A stretch of 64,000 bases of DNA from Micractinium sp. NFX-FRZ (lineage: Eukaryota; Chlorophyta; Trebouxiophyceae; Chlorellales; Chlorellaceae): NCBI GenBank assembly GCA_029339195.1, contig JAPTJF010000215.1, forward strand, positions 1-64,000, given 5' to 3'. The position numbers were made by a program, and so were the translations under genes. Shown in pieces: positions 1 through 14,622 of this stretch. Numbering within the stretch: position 1 is the first letter of the stretch; the number at the start of each line of letters is the position of its first letter. Under the pieces are notes generated by a model. That model saw only the letters and a program-made list of their open reading frames with translations, did not search any database and was not told the origin of the DNA.

Positions 1-1294
1 CGGTGCCCAGCACGCCGCCGCCGCCGGCCGCCGCCCCCGCTGCCGCCGTGCTGTACTGCCGCTGCTGCTGGCCGGCCGCCGCCGCACCCGCTGACGCCTT
101 CTCCGCCGCCGCCAGCTGCTCTTTCAGGAAGGAGGGTAGGTCTCCAGGCTTGTGCGTCACCTCCTCTGCATCGCGCGCCACCGTGTCAGCAGCCCCCGCC
201 GCTGTGTTGCGCGGCTTCCGCCGCTGCTTCAGCACGTCGGGGCGGGGCACCACCGAGCCGGAGGCACCCTTGCCGACGGTGACCCGGACCTTGGAGCCAT
301 CCTCCAGGTAGCGCCAGGTCACGCGCACCGGGTTGGCTGAGACGGGGTCGACGAGGGAGACGTTTGAGTAGTGCAGCGGGCCCTCCACGGTCACCGGGCC
401 GCCCGGGTTGTCCTGCGTGCGCTTGATCACGCGCTTGTTCTGCAGGGGGACGGGCGTGGTGGTGGCATGGGTGTGAAGCGTGAAGGGGCATGAAAGGGAA
501 GGGTGCAGGGGACGGACGGCGAGGTGGGCAGCGCAGGGCTTACGCAGGCGGGCAGGCAGACAGACGGCCAGGGTGGTTTTGCAGGCAGCAGGGCGCGTGC
601 TGACATGAGCACAGCCCCTCCCCCGCCCTTCCACCCCAGCTCACTTCTAGTGGCGGCACTGCACCACAGCCCCCCCAAGCGCTGCCTGCTCCCTTCCCCT
701 GGTCAGGTGCACCCCCCTGCCCCTCCCGCCAGCTCAGCTCACCAGGTTGAGGCCCTCCACAACAACACGCGGGAACTGGTGGTCACGAATCACCTTGAGC
801 ACGGTGCCCGTCTGCAGGCAGAAAGGTAGGGGGTGAAGTGTGCGGGGCAGCGCGGGTGGGCTGGGTGGGTAGGGGCGGTTACAGGGCTTCCAGGGAAAAG
901 TCTGAGCGGCGGCGTGCTGCGGAAGAGGGGAGGCGACGCTGCATGGACCCCGCGGCACTGCACGACGCGATGCTGGGGCAGGCGGCACAGCTGCATCGGG
1001 GTGCGAATGCCCGCACCGCTGCGCTCTCCCGTGCTCCTCCCCCCTGCCCCGCTCCCCTGCCCTGCCCTGCCCTGCCATGTGTATCCTCCTGCTGCCCCGC
1101 ATGCCTGGCTGCGCACCCCTTCCCTGCCCTGCTCTGTAAGCACCAGCCCTGCCGCGCCCCTCCCCGCCCGCCCCTCCTACCCTCCTCACCTGCCCCTTGT
1201 CCTTGCCCGCAATGATCTGCACCCGGTCCCCCCGCATGATGCGCCACTTGTTGCGGGCGAACATCTCGGTGAAGCCCTTCCTGTAGATGCCCAT
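1..1294 (-). CDS. MRPL24: Mitochondrial ribosomal protein uL24 (L24), 3' end outside window
   Basis: Large-subunit protein of the mitochondrial ribosome, nuclear-encoded. Exons read 1294-1190, 811-743 and 439 to the left edge; all junctions are GT-AG and phase 0. The start is the ATG at 1294-1292, which opens a short basic leader. The KOW motif is split by intron 1: GDRVQIIAGKDKGQ ends exon 1 and TGTVLKVIRD opens exon 2. Exon 3 has PLHYSNVSLVDP and RVTWRYLEDGSKVRV, the block shared by mitochondrial L24 of animals and plants, which separates it from plastid L24 and cytosolic L26. After about residue 115 the chain becomes Ala/Gln-rich and no longer resembles the family; the stop lies beyond position 1. 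It is divergent from the acidic/basic gene on the plus strand. The family call is firm; the C-terminus is unknown. Confidence 0.9.
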
Positions 1295-2212
1295 GGCTGC
1301 TGCTGCTGCCGCCTTCTGCCTGCGCTGCCGCCAAGTTGTGCTGCCGCCACAGCGTCGCGCAAGAGAGTGCTGCGACCGTGCCGCGCCTGCAACAAGCTTT
1401 GGAGTGGCACGAGCAGCCAGGCAGTGAGCGGTGCACTCTTCTGTGGCGCAGCTGCCCCGGGCAGAAGAAGCTTTACTGCTGGCTAAAGCACCAGCAGTAA
1501 AGTGCCGCCGCCAGGTGCTGGGCAGCGCCGCGCCCGCCGCCGCCATGTCGCTATGCCCAGCCACCAAGTGCATCAGCTGTCGTCGACCCTAAGACAAAAC
1601 ATAATTTCGGAGCTCACCAGCAAGGGAGCAGCCCACCCGAGCTGCCACTCCTCGCCCTGTGCTTGTCGGCGCTGCTGGCGCCCTGGAAGAGAATGTGCCG
1701 TGCTGCTACCCGCGTTGCGAGCTTAAAGAGCCTGCGGCAGCTTCAGCAGGAGCCCTGTATAGAACGCCTTGCGCGCCGGGGCTGCGGGACCTCGCTGAAG
1801 CTGCAGCAGGGCCGTCCTAATGGTTTAAGCACGATACCGGACGCGATGTATACAAGGGTGCGCCAATCCGTGGCTTCTGGCGCCGGCATGAGGGAGAGCG
1901 CCACGCTGGCACTTGCTCGAAGAAGAGGACACTCAACGCAAGAAGAGTGGCTGCAACCCATTTGAGACGACAAGAGAAGCTCTTTGAGGCTCTAGGCGCG
2001 TTTTTGGGACGCCCATCGCTCTGCATCATCTTCCGGCACGCCTGCCCGGCTTGATTCCTCGAGTGTGAGACTATTTGGTGTAAGGTTGCATCTACTGCTT
2101 CCCGACAGCGCCGGAACGGAGTATGACGCCCGCTCCACCCCATCGCCCGCCTCCTCACTGCCCCGCCCGACTGCCTGCTGCAGGTGCCTGCAACCCAAAC
2201 CGGACAGTCACA
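1295..2212. promoter_or_regulatory. Shared upstream region of uL24m and acidic/basic gene
   Basis: About 0.9 kb between two divergent start codons. No convincing coding exon is seen on either strand. It should hold both promoters and 5' UTRs, but no TATA box or other element is clear enough to mark. Confidence 0.4.
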
Positions 2213-5200
2213 ATGGAGTGGGAGGAAGGCCAGCAGGTGCGCCGCAGCACGAGGCACTCTGGATGCAGCGCCCGCTAGGCAGCATCCGTGCTCGTCCTGC
2301 CGCCAGTGCGCTGCCGCCTTTAGCAGGAGCTTCCGCACTGGGATGGCCTTTGCAACGACCACCCCATCCTTCTCCGCCCTCCCACTCACGCTGCAGGCTT
2401 TTGAGTTTGAGCAGCCGCCCGCGTTTGGGTTGGCCGAGCAGCCGGCTGCGGCTGGCGAGGCGGCTCCCGCCGTGCCCGCGCCCGAGGACTTTTTGATGGG
2501 CGAAGAGGAGGAGGCACCGCCGCCGCCCCCAGCGGACGCTGAGGCAGCAGCGGAGCCTGAGAAGGAGCAGGAGGGCGAGGCAGCGGCAGCCGAGGAGCCC
2601 ACGGGTGCGAGAGGTTGCCCGGAGGCCGCCAGCGTTGCTTTCCCATGGCCTCCCGTGCTGGAGACCCCTCTGATACGGCTCGCAAGCTCACCGCAGGGCC
2701 TGCCTGCTTGCATGCGGGTGCCTGCTCGCTTGCTAGCTCACCCGCCTGGTTTGACAGCATGAGTGCCTGGCCTCCTGCACCACTTCGTTTCCTCACGCAG
2801 CCGCTGCCGAGGAGCCAGCTGCTGCCCCAGAGGAGGCGCCAGCAGCGGCCGAGGCGGAGGAGGCACAAGAGGAGGTGCCCCCCACCCAGGACGACGAGGC
2901 GGCGCCTGCACCCGCACAGGAGGAGCCGGCCGCTGCAGAGCCCAGTGCGTGGGGCAGAAAGGGGACCCCCTCCCCTCAGTTTGGGCTCCGCTGACGTGTG
3001 CACAGCTTTGAGAGAGTGCCCAGGCAGCGCATGCAAACAAGAGTGAGGGGAGTGGCGCCTGCGGTGGCTTGACGGTGGCGCGACGGTGCTACCATGCTGA
3101 TTAGCAAAACCCTGCTCCGCGTGTTCTGCAGAGGCGCCAGCTGCTGAGCCCGAGGCGCCGGCTGCCGAGCCCGAGGCCCCCGCCGCAGCTGAGGAGCCGC
3201 AGGTGGGCTGGCGCTGCCTCTGTGCGCTGTCTTGCTCTGGGGCTGACAGCTGCCCTCCACAAAGGCTCCTCGCTGCAACCCCTCTCCTTGCGTCTTGCGC
3301 ACGTGGCACCATGCCAGCATGGCTCCCGGCAGCCGCATTCTCCCGGCATTCTTAGCCAATATGGCGCCACCCAGAAACCATTGCACCTGGTCTGCCTGAC
3401 GTGACCCTCCCCTGCGCCCGCCTTGCCTGCCCCTCTGCGCCTGCCTGGCAGGTGGAGGAGCCAGCTGAGATGGAGGTGGAGGAGCCGCCCAGCGCTGCCC
3501 AGCCCGAGCCCGAGGGGGCAGCAGAGGCGGAGGAGGCAGGTGCGGAGGAGGAGGTGGAGGTGGAGGTGGAGGGGGTGGTGGTGCAGCACCCCGGCATGGC
3601 GGGCATCCCAGGTGGGGTGCAGCACATACCGCTGCAAGGATGCCTGACCACCTGCCGTGGGCTTGCTCGCCGCTGTGTTTGCCGCAATGGTTCTGGCCTG
3701 TGCAGGCGGGTTGGTTGGTGTGCAACACCCTGGGCCTCTGCCTGAGCTCCTGCCTTGCTGCCTTGCTGCCTGCACTGCCTGCCTGCAGCTGAGGAGGAGG
3801 TGGAGGGCCTAGCAGGCGAGCAGGTGGAGGAGGAGGAGAAGGCTGCGGCTGCGGCAGAGGAGGCGCCGGCAGCTGCGGTGGAGGCGGCGGCGGCGGAGGA
3901 GGGGAAGGAGGCTGAGGCACCAGAGGCGCCCGAGGCGCCGGCTGCTGCTGCAGAGGAGGCTGCAGAGGAGGAGCAGGAGGCTGCGGAGGAGGAGGAGAAG
4001 GTGGTGGATGTGGAGATGAAGGAGGCGGAGGCGGAGAAGGAAGGCAAGTGGGGCAGAGGGAGAGGGTTCGAGGGAGGGCGGGCGCTGCTGGCCGGCAGCT
4101 GGCAGCGGCGTGTCAACTGGGCAGAGGGAGCAGGCTGGGCGGGGTGAGGCTTCGCCGACCAACCTGCTCGCCAGCGTCCCTTGCACTCACACATCGTGGG
4201 ATCACCAGTGATTGCACACTAGTGCAGGTGGGTGGCCAGCTGGGCGTCTGGCTGACAAATCTTTGCTTGCGTGTGCGCCGCTTTCTGTCCTCCCGCAGAT
4301 GGGCTGGAGGTGGAGGCGCCTGCCGCTGAGGAGGAGCAGGCTGCGGCTGCCGAGGAGGAGCCGTTCAAGGCCGGGGAGGTGGCGGCAGGTGGGGAGTGGG
4401 GTTGGGTTGAGGCGAGCGTTCAGAGCAGTGCAGCGCTGGAAAATGTCAATTTTGGGTAGACTGCCTGGCTCTGCGCTGCCTGCAAACATTTTGTGGTTCA
4501 GCTGCTGCCGGCTTGGTGCACATTGCCGGCAACTGATGCTGCCGCAGTGGTGTGCCCGGCAGCAGCAAGCCAGCAAGCCAGCTGGCTGCCTGGCTGGGCA
4601 CGTCTCCTGCTCACTGCTGCCCGCCTGCCTGCCCTGTCTTGCTGTGCGTGTTGCGTTGCAGCTGAGGAGGCGCCGGCCGCCGAGGAGAAGGAGGAGGAGA
4701 AGGCGGAGGAGGAGCAGAAGGAGGAGGAGGAGGCTGCTGCTGCCGGTGAGTGACCCGGCGACGCTGTTGGGGGGGCCAGCCAGCTTAGCAAGGGGTGCTG
4801 TAGTGTGCGGGGTGCTGTGTGGGGAGCAGTGTGCATGTCAAGCATGCTGCCTGGTGTGCAAGAGGGCTTTTGAGGCATGAGCTTGCAGGCCGCCTGTGAT
4901 CCAAGACTCCAACACTGCTCTGTTGCTGGGGGCGCTTTTGGGCAGTGCCTGACTTTGATGCCTGCCGCTGCCTGTCTCCCGCCTGTAGAGCCTGCCGAGG
5001 AGGAGAAGAAGGAGGAGGGGGAGGCGGCAGAGAAAAAGGAGGAGGAGGAGGAGGAGGAGGAGGCTCCCACACAGCGTGGCCGCAAGCGCCCATCCAAGGC
5101 TGCCGCCAAGCCCAAGGCAGCGCCCAAACCCAAGGCTGCTGCCAAGCCGCGTGGCCGGGGGCGCAAGGGCAAGGCTGAGGAGGAGGAGGTAGAGGAGGAG

Positions 5201-6581
5201 GCGGCGGCGGCGGCGGCAGTGGAGGCGGTGGCCGAGGAGGAGGAGAAGGAGGCGGCGGCGGAGGAGACGGCGGCGGAGGCGGCAGAGGTTGAGGCAGAGG
5301 AGGCTGCAGAGGCAGAGGAGGAGGCGGCTGCAGAGGAGGAGGAGGCAGAGGCAGAGGAGGAGGAAGCGCCCAAGAAGCAGGGCCGCAGCCGCGCTCCCAA
5401 GGCGGCCGCCAAGCCCAAGGCCGCCCCCAAGGCCAAGGCGCCCGCCAAGCCGCGCGGCAAGGCGGCGGCTGCCAAGGCGGCGGCAGCCAAGGGCAAGGGC
5501 AAGGCGGCAGCAGAGGAGGAGGGCGAGGCAGCGGAGGACAGCGCACAGAAGGCGGCCCCCGCCAAGCGCGGTGCCCGCGGCAAGGCGGCGGCAGCGGCGC
5601 CGGCAGAGAAGAAGGAGGAGAAGCCTGCGGCCAAGGCGGCGCGGGGCGGCAAGCGCAAGGCGGCAGAGGTGGAAGCAGAGGCGGAGGTGGAGGAGGAGAA
5701 GCCGGCTGCCAAGAAGGGGAAGGCCGCAGCGCCCAAGAAGGTGGGCCAACAGGACGCACTAGTGCAGTGCTAGTGGGCAGGTCCTGCGGGCAGCCAGGTG
5801 CACGGCTTCTTCTTCATTCGTTTGCCTGTGGTGCGTGCTGCTCCTTGCTTTCCTGCGTGCCAGCTCTAACGGCTCAACTGCAACTTCCCATTACCGCCCT
5901 GCAGTCCACCCCCGCCAAGGCCAAGGGCAAGGCGGCAGCCAAGGTGAGCGGGGGGAGCGGAACCTGCGTCTGGGCCAGGGCTCAGACAGGTGGCACGGTG
6001 CTGTGCTGCACTGGCCGGCCTGCCATCCCTGCCATCCCTGCCGGCCCCGCCATCCCTGCCGGCCCTGCCATCTGCTCACAACTCCTCCTGTCCTGCAAAT
6101 ACAGCATGCACCCACCCTGCCGGCACTTGCTTTATCCCATCCTTCCGCAGACTCCCGCCAGCAAGGGCAAGGCTGCTGCAGCCAAGGTGAGGCAGGTGCC
6201 CACGGGCACTCAGCATGCAACCTTAATTTCAGCATGCATTCTTGATTGCCGGCGGGAACCGTTCCCTGCCCCTCCATGGTGCACACTTTTGCGGACGAGT
6301 GCCCGCACCCTGCCTGCTCCCCGGCCTGCCCGCCTCCCTGCCTGCTCTGCCCTGCGCCGCCCCTCGCCAACGGCCTCACCTGCCCTCGTTCCACCTGCTC
6401 CCCCCTCCAGGCCAAGGCTTCCACCGCCAAGAAGGCGACTGCCGTCCAGAAGACGACGGCAACCAAGAAGGCGGCCCCCGCCACCAAGAGCCCCGCCAAG
6501 GCCAAGGCCACCCCGAGCAAGGCCAAGGCCGCCAAGCCGGCGCCTGCCAACAAGCGGGCCTCAGCCAGGAACAAGAAGTGA
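2213..6581 (+). CDS. Glu/Ala-rich protein with Lys/Ala/Pro-rich, histone H1-like tail
   Basis: Twelve exons give 677 aa: 2213-2236, 2397-2604, 2801-2944, 3132-3202, 3452-3611, 3789-4043, 4299-4388, 4662-4745, 4989-5740, 5905-5943, 6151-6186, 6411-6581. The start (MEWEEGQQ, then AFEFEQPPAFG) is the only ATG that splices cleanly into exon 2, but it is an inference. Residues to about 350 are acidic repeats of Glu, Ala and Pro. The large exon 9 alternates acidic runs with basic modules (KPRGRGRKGK, AKPKAAPKAKAPAKPRGK), and the last exons are nearly pure Lys/Ala/Pro/Thr. KPRGRGRK resembles an AT-hook. The intron after 4043 starts with GC (GAAG|GCAAGT). Composition suggests a nuclear or nucleolar chromatin-binding protein, but no known domain is present and I assign no function. 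Compositional bias makes homology searches unreliable here. Confidence 0.68.
6017..6070 (+). repeat. Short minisatellite in an intron
   Basis: Tandem degenerate copies of TGCCATCCC and TGCCGGCCC type units inside the intron 5944-6150 of the acidic/basic gene. Confidence 0.6.
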
Positions 6582-7507
6582 AGCGGGAGCGTGAGACCCC
6601 GCCCCGCGTGAGACACTGCGTGGGGCTGGGGCCCTGATGACATCAAGACTTGGCGCCACACAGCGACGCAGCGGAGCTGAGCTGCCCTCCTGCGCAGCGC
6701 CGGCCCATCTTTTGCTGGCAGGCGCCCCTGACATGGCGTGCTGCCGCCCCGCCGCCAGGCTGCCAATGCACGCATGCCTACTACCGCGCATGCATACCCA
6801 CTACAGACCCCTTTGCACCACCCAACCCCGCCACCCCAGCTGCCTGCCTTGCCCAGCCGGCCGCCATTGCGCCTTGGGCGGGCTTGCCGGGGTGGACTGC
6901 CCTTTTCCCTCCAGCCCCCCGCCCGACCCCAGTCACCCCAAACCGACCAACCTCCCATCCAGCAAGTATGCGAGCACCGTAGCGTAAAGCACTGCACCAC
7001 CACACCTCCCGCCCTCTTAAATGCACATACCTCACCAAACCGCCCCAACACACATTTTGCAAGCGCCAATCCTTTGCCTGCCCCTGCCCCGTGCCCCTGT
7101 CCATTCTGCCGCTTGTGAGCCCCGCCGTGTCCCGCCCCGCCTGCCCAGTAGCGCCTGTGAACTGCCTGCCTGCATGCCACCAACCCACTTGACCCTGACC
7201 CACGAAGGGGTGCGCGAACAATGAACGGAGCAGTGTGTAATCGTGCGTCGATGCGGTGCTGGTTTCACGTGGATATCAGGGGCCCAAATCGCGCTAAGAA
7301 TGGCCATGCATTGTCAAGCTGGTGGCAGGGAAGCAATGTCATGAAAGGTTGCGCTGGGCCGCTAGTCAAATGAAAGAAGAGGAGCATTTCGATATCAATT
7401 GGTTGGAAAAGTGGTTCAAGGCATTATGCAAGGATGGTCCCCAGGAGTACGAACTTGTACCCCGAAGTGAAATTTCTTCCTCGGATGAGTGGTGTTGAAA
7501 GATCGGC
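6582..7507. other. Convergent 3' region, no gene seen
   Basis: Gap between the stops of the acidic/basic gene (+) and the AAA+ gene (-). It is C-rich and without supported exons, and probably holds both 3' UTRs. Confidence 0.5.
7236..7240 (+). terminator. TGTAA polyadenylation signal candidate
   Basis: TGTAA is the usual poly(A) signal of green algae. This copy lies about 650 bp after the stop of the acidic/basic gene and is the best candidate for its 3' end. Confidence 0.35.
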
Positions 7508-11882
<4,375 letters not shown>

Positions 11883-12428
11883 CTGCACAGCAGCAAGTAG
11901 CAGTAGTGTTAGGAATGAGTGACTACCGACGTCCCCAGAAAGCTGCAGCAGTGATGCTGGGCGAGAATCAGTTTTGGGTGGACTGGGCAAGGCACTGCGA
12001 GTGGGCGCGGTGACGGCGGCACTGTTGAGCGGGAGCGGTGGCGGCGGCCCCGCTCAAGCGTCATATGTCAGCCGGGCGCGCACGGCGCACGATACAACAC
12101 GCTGGTACTTAGTAATGGTTTATATTACATCCAGGAACCGTGTTAGGCAGGGGCGCGCACCATGACGGCTGCGTTGGCGCGAGGACCTCTGCCATCTGCT
12201 GCTTGAACTGTCCGCCACACACACAGCCACAGGCACACAACGTCGGTGATTAAACTGAACAACAGCGGGAACGAGAGGAAGGAGAGGGCAGAACACGAAG
12301 CACGCTCCACGTGGCACTTCCTGCTGTGTTGGCCATTGTGGCTGACAAGCCTGCCATCGTGCTGTTCAGAAAACAGAATTCACAATCTGAGCAGCCCAAC
12401 TGCACTGAAAGGCTATCGGAGCGAAGCC
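11883..12428. promoter_or_regulatory. Shared upstream region of AAA+ ATPase and plastid protein
   Basis: Divergent gap that also contains the unresolved first exon of the ATPase, probably between 11890 and 12064 on the minus strand. No specific promoter element is marked. Confidence 0.4.
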
Positions 12429-14178
12429 ATGTTGGCGACGTCCAACCAGCGTCTTGCACAGCAGCCCGCCCCTGGTCAATGTCGGTTGGTGCGGCGCAGA
12501 TCAGCGGTAGATGGCCGCAGCGGCGCCCAGCGTAGCAGCTGGGCTGCACCGCCGCCGCCCCGCCACCATGCCATCGCCGCTGCCGCACCTGCCGACCAGC
12601 CAGCAGGAGGTGTGGAAGTCACCCGTGGCCAGGTGCTGCGGGGTGCATTGGCGGCCGCTGGGGGCGCACTGATGGCGAGCGCCGCACCGGCAGCATACGC
12701 TGCAGCAGAGCCGGCGGCAGCCGTGGCGGCGACAGCAGCCGAGCCGGCAGCGGCAGTGACCGCCGCAGCCACACAGAGCTTTAGCAAGGCAAGTTGGCGG
12801 CCTGCTCTGAGGGCATGGCAGTGCACCTGCTGCTCTGGGTGTCATCTAGTGAGGCCATAAGGCAGCCTGCAGTTGCACGCTGATGCCTCTGTCCTCTCCT
12901 GGACCCATGCTGCCCTGCGCCTCCCCGTCTCCCCCGCTCTGGCGCACCCCTCTGCTGTGCCCCCGTGCCCTCCTTCCAGCATCCAAAAACCAACCAGCCT
13001 CGCTTCCTTCCTTCCTGCCATGCCTCCCAACGGTGTTTTTCAAAGGCTGCATCCGTACCCCAGCATCCGCTTACTCAGCCGTCTCTTCGTTTACTCCCAC
13101 AGGTGGTGCTCAACACACTGTCCGACTGCGAGCTCGCCGTCTCCGTCTACCCCAAGTTCAGCTACAACGCCGCAGGCGGAGGCGGCAGCGGCACCGCCGC
13201 CACACAGGGCAGCGACGGCCTGGTGCACCTCGTGTTTGACCCCGCATCCCTCAACATCCCGCCCATCAATTACCAGCACTCCAAGGTCCTGGGGGTGCCC
13301 ATCCCGCCGCCGCTCAACATCGCCATCGTGCCGCAGGTGAACTGAGGCCCGCCGGGGCCCAGGGGGTGCGGAGTGAGCTGGGGCGGTGGGGCGGCAGGCG
13401 GGAAGCGGGTGGGAATGGTCACACCAACAGGCTTGCAGTGCACGGCTGCTTGTCTCACACCGTGCCTCATGAGCCGCCGCCTGCCAGCCGTCGCTGCACC
13501 TTCCCTGCTCTTGCTGGGTCGTCTGGATCTTTGACTAGCCCACCCAGCAGGTCGCAATGCCGCTGTGACCCTTTTTGTCTCCACTCGCGCCGCACCCTTG
13601 TCCATGTGTGTGCCCTCCCCTCCTTCCCCTCACGCCCCCCTTGCAGCGCCTGGAGGGCACCCTGGACCCAGCCACCGGCCAGGTGGACCTCGACTTCCTG
13701 GCCTCCTTTGAGTTCACAGCGGTACGTGTGCGGTGCCGGCAATCAATCAACCAACCAATCCATCAATCAAGAAGAATACAATCGATGTGCAGCCAGCAGA
13801 GGTCTCATGGGAGAGGCAGCACGCTGAGCCGTGCTGGCGGAGATTGTGGGCGGCCCTGGCCTGTGCTTGCTTGCTTGCCTGCTTTGCGGCCAGCACTCAC
13901 ACGTGTTGCTACCTCAAGTGCGCTACCCATCCCACGCCACCCGCATGCAGGGCCCGCTGTACCGTGCCGCCCCGCTGACCGTGGCCACCACCCTCACCAC
14001 CGAGAGCTCCGATGGCGTGCGGCTGCACGGCGAGGGCGAGCGGCTGCGCGCCGACGGGCGCGCTCGGCTGGTGGGCGTGGCAAACGTGCCCAAAACAGGG
14101 GATGGCTTCCTCGATGGTTTCCTCATGCTGCCGAACGACGCCCTGGCCGTGCTGTCTGCAGAGCTGCGCTTCTCATGA
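12429..14178 (+). CDS. Plastid-targeted protein of unknown function, 298 aa
   Basis: Four exons: 12429-12788, 13103-13336, 13647-13721, 13951-14178. The start is the ATG opening MLATSNQRLAQQ, which leads a basic, Ser/Ala/Pro-rich transit peptide. A second hydrophobic stretch follows (RGALAAAGGALMASAAPAAY), as in lumenal or membrane targeting of thylakoid proteins. The mature part starts near VVLNTLSDCELAVSVYPKF and includes FDPASLNIPPINYQ, GVPIPPPLNIAIVPQ, GTLDPATGQVDLDFLASF and VPKTGDGFLDGFLMLP. These are well-ordered, beta-rich segments typical of a folded domain. I do not recognise the family. Intron 1 starts with GC (AGCAAG|GCAAGT) and no GT donor nearby keeps frame. The gene is head-to-head with the AAA+ ATPase. 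Confidence 0.8.
13739..13771 (+). repeat. Imperfect AATC tetranucleotide repeat
   Basis: CAATCAATCAACCAACCAAT and following copies, just after the 5' splice site of intron 3 of the 298-aa gene. Confidence 0.6.
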
Positions 14179-14622
14179 GGCGGTGCGAAGGGTGCCCAAA
14201 GCCTTTTGTGCTGGGGCGCTGGTGAGCCTGCCGACAGCGCACGTGCCTGCAGCCGAGAACTGTGACCTGTCTGCCTGCCCCTCAGCCTGAGGCTGCTCTG
14301 CCTCCCTTGTGTCAAGCCCTTTGGATCGGCAAAGTTTTTGTCAGTAATGTATGTGCAATGCAACACCTACCTGGCTCCAGGTATGGAGGGGGGCAACTCG
14401 CTCACCACCCTGCAGCCGCCCCAGGCAATTGCCCTGCTGCCTTTGGGAGGAAACTTGTCAGATCCTGGCACGGCTGGCGCTGCTGCGTGCCTCGCCTGGG
14501 AATGAAATGTTGACAGGGCACCAATTGTGCGGTACAATTGTAGAGAAGTAATGTACAGTAGGGCAAGCCGGGAACAGCACTGCATGGCCGCACGCTGCTG
14601 CTTCGACCCGGCCACGGCCACG
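14179..14622. other. Convergent 3' region, no gene seen
   Basis: Gap between the 298-aa gene (+) and RRP36 (-); probably both 3' UTRs. No TGTAA signal was found on the expected strands. Confidence 0.45.

Noticed and set aside
2386..5759. Long minus-strand open frames rich in Ser, Ala, Leu or Pro opposite the acidic/basic gene
   Set aside because: They are the complement of GAG/GCG codon repeats; they have no start context or splice logic, and the plus strand explains the region fully.
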